Origin: Snodgrassella communis
GTDB lineage: Bacteria > Pseudomonadota > Gammaproteobacteria > Burkholderiales > Neisseriaceae
Direction of reading: 5' to 3'
Length of the DNA stretch: 64,000 nt
Assembly: GCF_914768045.1 (NCBI RefSeq)
Contig: NZ_CAJZCD010000007.1
Coordinates: 45,768 to 109,767 of the forward strand
Shown here: positions 58,148 to 64,000 of the stretch, piece after piece
How positions within the stretch are numbered: the first letter of the stretch is position 1
Layout of the letters: each line of letters begins with the position of its first letter
The notes under the pieces: model-generated
Databases searched by the model: none
What the model saw: the letters and a program-made list of their open reading frames with translations, nothing else
What the model was told of the DNA's origin: nothing
Translations under genes and position numbers: made by a program

Positions 58148-59038
58148 ATGAAATTCACAGCATTGCTGCGCAATAGCGTACTGATTATTACCACATTTAT
58201 CACCATTACTGCCTGTAAAAATACTGTTCCGCCCACACCAACGGCGCCGGCCAAGCCTCGTGCCGTCATCGGGCTGGCACTTGGTGGTGGCGTTTCCAAA
58301 GGTTTTGCCCATATCGGCGTGATTAAAGTATTACAGGAAAACCACATTCCGGTACGCATCGTTACCGGCACCAGCGCCGGCGCACTTGTGGGCAGCATGT
58401 ATGCCTCAGGCATGAGCCCCGACCGACTGGAGCTGGAGGCTGAAATACTGAATAAATCAGACTTAGTCGACCCAGTATTGTCTACTTCCGGCTTTATCAA
58501 AGGGCAGAAACTGCAAGATTACATCAACACCAAAGTACGTAATAAACCGATTCAGCAATTTCCTATCCGCTTTGGCGCAGTAGCCACTGAATTTGGTACC
58601 GGACGCATGGCTGTATTCACCAGTGGTAATGCCGGGCAGGCAGTACGGGCTTCGGCCAGCATTCCCAATATTTTTCAGCCTGTAGTTATCGGTAATAAAC
58701 GGTTTGTAGATGGCGGACTGGTTGCCCCTGTACCCGTTAGTGCCGCCAGACAGCTTGGTGCCAATGTGGTGATTGCCGTAGACATTTCCGCCAAACCTGC
58801 ACGCCTCACCAGTGAAGGTTTCTTTTCTTACCTCGACCAGAGCCTTAATATTATGAGTGCTTCCGCATTAAGCAGCGAATTGAGCAAGGCACAAGTGATT
58901 ATTCGCCCGCAGGTGCAAAAACTGGGCACTGTTGGTGGCTTTGACCAGAAAACTCAGGCTATCCAGCTAGGTGAACAGGCGGCTCGTGCCGCATTGCCGC
59001 AAATTCGCGCAGTACTGGCCAGATATCAGGTTAACTAA
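58148..59038 (+). CDS. Patatin-like phospholipase lipoprotein (RssA type)
   Basis: A 296-residue patatin-domain protein, probably a lipoprotein (lipobox-like ITAC about residue 23). The anion hole reads LALGGGVSKGFAHIGV (relatives usually have GGGARG; here GGGVSKG), the nucleophile Ser is in TGTSAGALVGSMYA and the catalytic Asp in VDGGLVAPVP. It is predicted to act on lipids at the periplasmic face or outer membrane. It starts seven bases after bioC, so it may be co-transcribed with the biotin genes. Confidence 0.88.
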   Translation: MKFTALLRNSVLIITTFITITACKNTVPPTPTAPAKPRAVIGLALGGGVSKGFAHIGVIKVLQENHIPVRIVTGTSAGALVGSMYASGMSPDRLELEAEILNKSDLVDPVLSTSGFIKGQKLQDYINTKVRNKPIQQFPIRFGAVATEFGTGRMAVFTSGNAGQAVRASASIPNIFQPVVIGNKRFVDGGLVAPVPVSAARQLGANVVIAVDISAKPARLTSEGFFSYLDQSLNIMSASALSSELSKAQVIIRPQVQKLGTVGGFDQKTQAIQLGEQAARAALPQIRAVLARYQVN

Positions 59039-59062
59039 GTATACAAAATCAAAATAGCCTGC

Positions 59063-59092
59063 GCAGACTGCTTTTAAGCAGTCTGCATTTCT
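59063..59092 (+). terminator. Terminator of the patatin gene
   Basis: Arms GCAGACTGCTT (59063-59073) and AAGCAGTCTGC (59076-59086), followed by ATTTCTATT. A perfect stem but a modest T-run, 25 bases after the stop. Confidence 0.75.
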
Positions 59093-59549
59093 ATTCTGGT
59101 TAATTCCGTTGAAAATTATGCAAAATAAATATATTGAATTTATTTATCATTAAACAGCACAATAGTACATTACCCATAGCCAGCAATATCTGCCAATATC
59201 CGCGTAAATACCCGAAGCTTAGTACCGTACTCACGTAAAAATCATGCGGCCTGTTTTAGTGTTCTATATTTTATTCATAGCCATATTATAAAAATAACAT
59301 ACAATAGTATGATTTCACTACATTAGATTCTCTTAACAAAACGGCTAAAATACTGAATACAAAGCTATATAAGCTTCTTAACCAGCATACCCGCCTCAGC
59401 TTTTTTCGAGATACATCAAATCATTAAGATAGATTAAATCACAGCTGGCTTTCCAGATCAGTCAAAAAACCATTGATCAATCTTCTGTTACTGGCAATAT
59501 TGCTTTTAGAGATTTAATCGAAAAGGAATACCGTCAATTACTCAATAAA
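59093..59549. other. Intergenic region between patatin and pilC genes
   Basis: About 460 AT-rich bases. Near 59430-59563 (plus) one frame stays open for roughly 43 codons (IDQSSVTGNIAFRDLIEKEY), without a start, ending at the pilC terminator. It may be a remnant of a lost gene but I cannot assign it. Nothing else recognised. Confidence 0.4.
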
Positions 59550-59584
59550 AAAACAGTCAGATAAATATTTATCTGACTGTTTTT
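59550..59584 (-). terminator. Bidirectional terminator downstream of pilC
   Basis: Perfect palindrome with 16-bp arms, 59551-59566 (AAACAGTCAGATAAAT) and 59567-59582, flanked by A-runs and T-runs on both sides, 14 bases after the pilC stop. Confidence 0.9.
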
Positions 59585-59597
59585 ATAGCCTCTGCAA

Positions 59598-62500
59598 TTA
59601 TTGGTTATAATCGGTTTTAACTTCCCGCCATGATAATCGTTTGAAGCTTATCGGGCACATTGGGACATTTTCTGCACCAGCCATGCCATTAGAACTGTGA
59701 ACCTCGAGAGGTTTACGGGCACACATATCTTTATCTTGTTTCTTATGACCACCCACATCCTGATTTCCTGACACTAAAGTGTCTAAGTTGTTAAACTGAC
59801 CGTTTCCATTAGTAACTATTCTCAATGCATACATGCCCGCGATACTCTTGCTGCTGGAGCTTGAATCACCATCATTTGTAACAACACGCGGTGCATCCTG
59901 TGTAAGCGCGCCACCCGTTCTGACATTAAATTGTGTCAGGCGTGACAAAACTTTTGTTTCTTCGCTTGTGGTTGTTTGTCTGCAGGGATCGTCTAGCAAA
60001 TCACCACTTCGCGTCACATTATAGGCTCGGGTAACCGCAACTCCTGTTGTTAGAAGACTTTCAATTCTGGTTACCACCCGCTCTCCATCTGTATTCAGTG
60101 TAAAGTACCAGCCCTTGTGCCGTGTAGGCTCAAATTTTGAGTTACTGAGTGTACCGTTACCGTTATCTCCGTTATAGGACATCGTTTGTTTCAGTAACTG
60201 ATCATGAGTAATTACTGTATTAGCTGGCTGATCATAATCATCATATATGCCATATATTGCCTGCTGGTCTTTCTTATCTTTATCAGACTGGTATATATCG
60301 CTGCCTGTGCCAAAGACAATAATTATTTTGTGATCTGCACGCGGATCTTCAGGGTTTGGTTTAAATAAAGTAGGCGTTATGGTTATCGGACCTTGGGCAG
60401 TAAAGATTTTTCTGACTGTCCATTTATCCGGATCCGGATTGCGAATATCGAATCGATACAGGTTACCGCCATAGTCTCCGGCATAAACTATATCAGTCAC
60501 ACCATCATTGTTTATATCGTAGCCAACCGGGCCTGAAAGGCCACCTCCGTTAGTATCAGCTATTAGTTTTTTAATCAACTCTCCTTTATTGTATCCCGTT
60601 TTCTGGTAGCTGTCGGTTCCGATATCCACGCCTAAAATATCATAAAAATATAAGGCTGATTCATTATCAGAAACTTCTTTGCCTGGATAATTATAACCGT
60701 TATTAAGCACCGCCACTTCACGCAGATGATCGGTTATTGAAGTTGTTGAAGCTTGTGGATCTTTGTTAATGCGTACGATACCGACACCGGGTCTACCCAG
60801 AGTATAGCCAAATTCGTTGGCTAATCCACTAGGTGTTTGAAACAGGAATAAATCTTTATACCACGTATTACTACTCATATTATCCACAGCTATATTTCTG
60901 CCTGTGGCAATATCCTGCCCACCGATGTTGATTGCGAAAGCACCACGACCACCCTGTCCCATATTGGAGACCATGAAATACTGTTTGGGCTTGTTAGGTA
61001 AAGTAGGGGTGCCCACCACAACAAAACCACCATTAAGCAAATACTCGTGCGGGTGTGCATCGTCTTTGCCATAATTATTGGCAACCAAATTCTGGTAATG
61101 ATAGCGGACAAGATCATCACTACCATCCCGATCCATTTGCATCGGCATATAATTAAATTTTAAATCATAGGGATGGCTTTCGTTATTGGCTGCCTGAAAC
61201 ACATAGACCATACCTTCGTTGGTGGAGGTAATCAGAAATTTCTGCAAGCCATATACCTCATCACCAATCGTCTCTATATCATTGTCTAAAATCTCTCCCA
61301 TATCGTCGCGCTTACGATAATCCAGAACAAAATCTTGTGGCTTGTTCTGACTTTCATTATTAGAACGATTAAGCCAGTTTAACAGGCCATCGCGCCATTC
61401 AGTTGTATTTTTCTTTTCATTATCTGGGATTTTGAAATACTTATTGCTGAAGTCCTGCATAGAACCTGAATATAGGTAAGAAGTACCACCGTCATTCAGT
61501 ACCAGTTGGCGATTGCTGAATGATGGCTGCACTTCACATGCTTTTATGTCCTCAGCAGTTGCATCAGGTTTGTTGATGCAAATCCGGCTGCTCCAGGTAC
61601 CCGTATTAACCGTAGCCATAATCGAACGACTTGCAGTATTTGAGCTACTGGATACACCTATTTTAGGCGTTTTGGCCGTTGTAATTATGGTTCCTTCCGT
61701 TGTCTCGCCACCTATCTCTTTAAAAATACTTTCAAAAGCGTTTAAAATCTCATCTGCATTATCTGCCTTGAAAAAATAACGCTCCGGATCTTGTTTTGTC
61801 GGATCTCGCTCTGGTCTGGGAGATGCGCCATTTCTTAAATAATCAATAGCTTTCTGAATTGCGCCAAGGCCTGAGCCAATCGTGTAAGTTGTTACCGTCT
61901 GGGTAAACCTTTCTCCTGACTTTGAATCTGGTATTTCACTATCCCATGGTTTCCCGGCCTCATCCACCGTTCTCCTGAGACTATCACGCTTGGGGAGAAT
62001 AGGCCACTTTTCATAGTAGTATGTCAATCCGTCGTCTTCGGTAGCGTAACGAGCCGTCCCTCCAAACTCATCTACAAATGATTTCTTATAGATATAGTTA
62101 CCAAAGCTCTTTGTCCGTAAGATATCCGTATAATACTGTAATTTCTTAACCTCTGGTACGGATATAACTTCGCGAGGTTCTTTATTCTCATCAAAATAAC
62201 CATCATAATAACCCGCCTGCCCTCCAAACCAATCACGAAATCTTGTTCGATCATCCAGAGGCCAAACGTCTGCTGCTTCGCCATCAGAGAAAATGATTAA
62301 ATAAGATTTTTGACAACGATAGCGTAATTTATTGAAAACAGTATTTCTTACTATGGCATTTAACCGCTGATGAGTAAACGTACCTCCGCCCGGTAGCAAA
62401 GGATAAATGAATTTACTGCTATCACCGTTAATATAGTCTTTAAGCTGCCGATATTCTTCTGGTTTTGAGGTGTCGTAAAACTTATTAAAACTAATACGAC

Positions 62501-63083
62501 GAAGAAAACCTGGTCTATTAGGATCCGCCTCATACCTCAACCAACCATTCATTGGCTGTAGCGCAAAATAAAATTTGTCGCTATATTTATCAATAACAGA
62601 ATTGAGTGCATTTTTAACCGCATCTAGTCTCGTAACTCCATCATAGCGGCAACCCAAATAATAAGTTATTGTATGTTTTTCCGGTGATAGTTCCTTGGGA
62701 TCATCTTTAATCACAGTCTGTGGTTCACCCCACTTAAGGGAAACCTCCTTGTTGGAAACTACCGCTCTTCCCCAATTTGCACACATGTGATTAGGAAACA
62801 AGCTCTGACATGTATAGGTATGGACTACAGGACACTTTAGAGTTAAATTTGTAACCATACTACCTGAATCATCGATATAAAGCGCAACATTAGGCTTAAC
62901 GTTGTATGCCTTAGTTGTAGTAGTTTTACCCTGTAAATAGAAAGGAACCTCTGCAAAGTTATTGACCGCAGCGCGCGCTTGGGATAATGAAACGACTGCT
63001 AATGCGCTGCTGACAGCGAGAAATAGAAAATTTCTTTTTTGCATAATTTTGCTTTTCTTTGGTTTTATATTTACGGTGCTCAT
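59598..63083 (-). CDS. pilC: Type IV pilus tip/adhesin protein PilC/PilY1
   Basis: A 1161-residue secreted protein of the PilC/PilY1 family that promotes type IV pilus assembly, twitching and adhesion. After a long basic leader there is a signal sequence (FLAVSSALAVVSLSQARA). The N-terminal half contains a vWA-like metal site DDSGSM (71-76) and the IIFSDGEAADVW stretch. The C-terminal half forms the PilY1 beta-propeller, with the calcium loop DINNDGVTDIVYAGDYGGNL (about 850-870). Start at 63083 (GAGAG upstream) or ATG 63044 (MQKRNFLF). No poly-G tract is present, so the classical neisserial pilC phase switch is absent here. Confidence 0.93.
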   Translation of the reverse strand: MSTVNIKPKKSKIMQKRNFLFLAVSSALAVVSLSQARAAVNNFAEVPFYLQGKTTTTKAYNVKPNVALYIDDSGSMVTNLTLKCPVVHTYTCQSLFPNHMCANWGRAVVSNKEVSLKWGEPQTVIKDDPKELSPEKHTITYYLGCRYDGVTRLDAVKNALNSVIDKYSDKFYFALQPMNGWLRYEADPNRPGFLRRISFNKFYDTSKPEEYRQLKDYINGDSSKFIYPLLPGGGTFTHQRLNAIVRNTVFNKLRYRCQKSYLIIFSDGEAADVWPLDDRTRFRDWFGGQAGYYDGYFDENKEPREVISVPEVKKLQYYTDILRTKSFGNYIYKKSFVDEFGGTARYATEDDGLTYYYEKWPILPKRDSLRRTVDEAGKPWDSEIPDSKSGERFTQTVTTYTIGSGLGAIQKAIDYLRNGASPRPERDPTKQDPERYFFKADNADEILNAFESIFKEIGGETTEGTIITTAKTPKIGVSSSSNTASRSIMATVNTGTWSSRICINKPDATAEDIKACEVQPSFSNRQLVLNDGGTSYLYSGSMQDFSNKYFKIPDNEKKNTTEWRDGLLNWLNRSNNESQNKPQDFVLDYRKRDDMGEILDNDIETIGDEVYGLQKFLITSTNEGMVYVFQAANNESHPYDLKFNYMPMQMDRDGSDDLVRYHYQNLVANNYGKDDAHPHEYLLNGGFVVVGTPTLPNKPKQYFMVSNMGQGGRGAFAINIGGQDIATGRNIAVDNMSSNTWYKDLFLFQTPSGLANEFGYTLGRPGVGIVRINKDPQASTTSITDHLREVAVLNNGYNYPGKEVSDNESALYFYDILGVDIGTDSYQKTGYNKGELIKKLIADTNGGGLSGPVGYDINNDGVTDIVYAGDYGGNLYRFDIRNPDPDKWTVRKIFTAQGPITITPTLFKPNPEDPRADHKIIIVFGTGSDIYQSDKDKKDQQAIYGIYDDYDQPANTVITHDQLLKQTMSYNGDNGNGTLSNSKFEPTRHKGWYFTLNTDGERVVTRIESLLTTGVAVTRAYNVTRSGDLLDDPCRQTTTSEETKVLSRLTQFNVRTGGALTQDAPRVVTNDGDSSSSSKSIAGMYALRIVTNGNGQFNNLDTLVSGNQDVGGHKKQDKDMCARKPLEVHSSNGMAGAENVPMCPISFKRLSWREVKTDYNQ

Positions 63084-63403
63084 ACGATGTCTCTCAGATT
63101 ATTTAACTACGATACAGTCGCCTTACTTGAATCAATACCACCAAACTGTTAAATATTTTCCTGATTATACATAGGTATAATTAAAAATGTAAATATTTCA
63201 CATTTTGTACCCGGTTCACATAGAAATTACGCAGCGGGTTTTATATGCAACGAATATTATATTTTAGTGCCTCTTGTGGCTGCTCAATGTTATAAATTGC
63301 TAACCATTTTTGGTTACCTCCCTACTTACGCAATGTTGCTAAAAAGTTGTATGATTTAGTGTAGTCTATCCAGTATTAATCTAATTGGAATGGCAACACC
63401 TCT
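63084..63403. other. Intergenic region between pilC and the IS remnant
   Basis: 320 bases. It contains the pilC 5' leader and AT-rich DNA; the plus-strand frame to 63174 overlaps pilC antisense and is not believed. No clear terminal inverted repeat of the transposon was found. Confidence 0.4.
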
Positions 63404-64000
63404 TCAAACAACAAAATTAAGGAGTAACTGTTTGTTAAATTCTACCGCAGGCAAATAGCCTAACGATGAATGTAGCCTTGATAATTGTACTAATAAGCAT
63501 AAGCCACAAATGCTTGTTGTTACTATTTCGTTGGCATGAGTTTCTCCTTCTAATAAATTTATTTTGCATAGTTTAAATATTGCTTCTGCCACTGCATTGG
63601 CATACGAACAGCTTTTTTACTGAGTGAACGCTATAGATTAATTGAATTGATATGCTTACCAAGTAATTGTTTAGCAAATGCCTTTTCTTTATCTGAATGA
63701 AACAGATGTCATGATGAGATTGGTTGCTTAATCTGGCTTAATGCAGACATCACTTAATCTGCGGTTTTTATTGTCCAACACCATAGGCGGCAATCTGTCG
63801 GTTCGATAAATTCAGTAGTACACACAAATAATTCCAGCAATGGTTAACACGAATATAGGTTAAGTCTGCCGCTATAATCTGCTGTTTGGTACCTACATCA
63901 AATTGGCGCTGTAAATGATTAGCTGTGACTGAGCTATTGCTTGCTGTCTGATATCCTCGATAACGTTTAATCGTATACTTTGATACCAATGATAGCGACT
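63404..64000 (-). pseudogene. Decayed IS3-family transposase (OrfB), partial at the window edge
   Basis: Broken pieces of an IS3-family integrase-domain transposase. Upstream part (63768-63989 and on to the edge): YRGYQTASNSSVTANHLQRQ, then AADLTYIRVNHCWNYLCVLL, matching the DLTYI catalytic Asp region; the second acidic position reads LNLSN instead of the expected LDLFS. The middle is frameshifted (LFHSDKEKAF and an AVAEAIFKLCKINLL stretch in another frame). The end shows RLHSSLGYLPAVEFNKQ, the typical C-terminal motif. Stops and frame changes show that it is inactive. Extends past the window. Confidence 0.85.

Noticed and set aside
62900..63083. Poly-G phase-variation tract in the pilC signal region
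   Set aside because: Neisserial pilC varies through a G-run in the signal sequence. None is present here; the longest nearby run is a short T/A tract outside the key codons.
1..64000. Canonical neisserial DNA uptake sequences (GCCGTCTGAA and dialects)
   Set aside because: Only isolated near matches, such as AGGCAGCCTGAA at about 26878 (inside the mtrC repeat) and GCTGCCTGAA in the 5841-5875 hairpin. No dense or terminator-linked pattern, so no DUS dialect can be claimed.
1..64000. CRISPR arrays or tRNA/rRNA genes
   Set aside because: No regularly spaced direct repeats apart from the LRR and mtrC coding repeats, and no tRNA-like cloverleaf or rRNA segments recognised in the intergenic regions.

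Overview
The window looks like chromosomal DNA from an AT-rich member of the Neisseriaceae (Betaproteobacteria). The main pointers are an mtrCDE-type efflux operon with a divergent mtrR, a PilC/PilY1-type pilus protein, an rpmB-rpmG pair, and a haem-uptake operon. The low GC (judged by eye), a ClbS-type colibactin-resistance protein and extensive gene decay suggest a host-associated lineage. The bee-gut genus Snodgrassella is my best guess, but this is inference and not proven by the sequence. No rRNA, tRNA or CRISPR array was seen.

Layout. 0-4.2 kb: an unknown membrane-anchored protein, a secreted two-DTG aspartic protease, and a type II restriction-modification pair. 4.4-6.7 kb: a polar amino-acid ABC importer with an intra-operon hairpin. 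7.1-13.2 kb: a Fur-type haem operon (receptor, HmuS, HmuT, HmuU, HmuV). 13.9-15.9 kb: a membrane M48 metallopeptidase whose N-terminus is split by a 9-T tract. 16.3-19.6 kb: an IetAS defence pair (AAA ATPase and subtilase) with a direct-repeat promoter. 20-20.8 kb: a TPP riboswitch in front of a lone tenA. 21-29 kb: slyX, rpmG, rpmB, then the mtr efflux operon and mtrR.

29-36.5 kb: UspA, a thioesterase with xerC, the ClbS-type protein, a methionine-type aminotransferase, a periplasmic alpha carbonic anhydrase, a DJ-1/PfpI protein and an AI-2E-family transporter. 36.5-38.7 kb: a gene remnant and a protein made of about 23 leucine-rich 20-residue repeats. 39.4-47.4 kb: galE, tldD, an orphan secreted protein, two tiny lipoproteins, a gamma-class carbonic anhydrase-like protein and prlC. 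47.6-51.2 kb: an EVE-McrB-McrC modification-dependent restriction locus with an amber codon in mcrC, plus small unknown genes. 51.4-59 kb: housekeeping genes ftsY, a peptidase-E-like gene, a HAD phosphatase, ruvA, rlpA, comF, bioH-bioC and a patatin lipoprotein. 59.6-63.1 kb: pilC/pilY1. 63.4 kb to the end: a decayed IS3-family transposase running off the window.

How the parts relate. Three defence loci (R-M, IetAS, EVE-McrBC) are interspersed with core genes. The McrB N-terminus resembles a DpnI-type winged helix, the R-M methylase is of the Dam/DpnII type, and mcrC carries a stop codon; self-targeting pressure is one possible explanation. Nutrient genes (haem, thiamine salvage, pimeloyl-ACP synthesis, amino-acid import) and envelope/efflux genes fit a gut-dwelling symbiont facing bile-like compounds, metal limitation and genotoxic neighbours.
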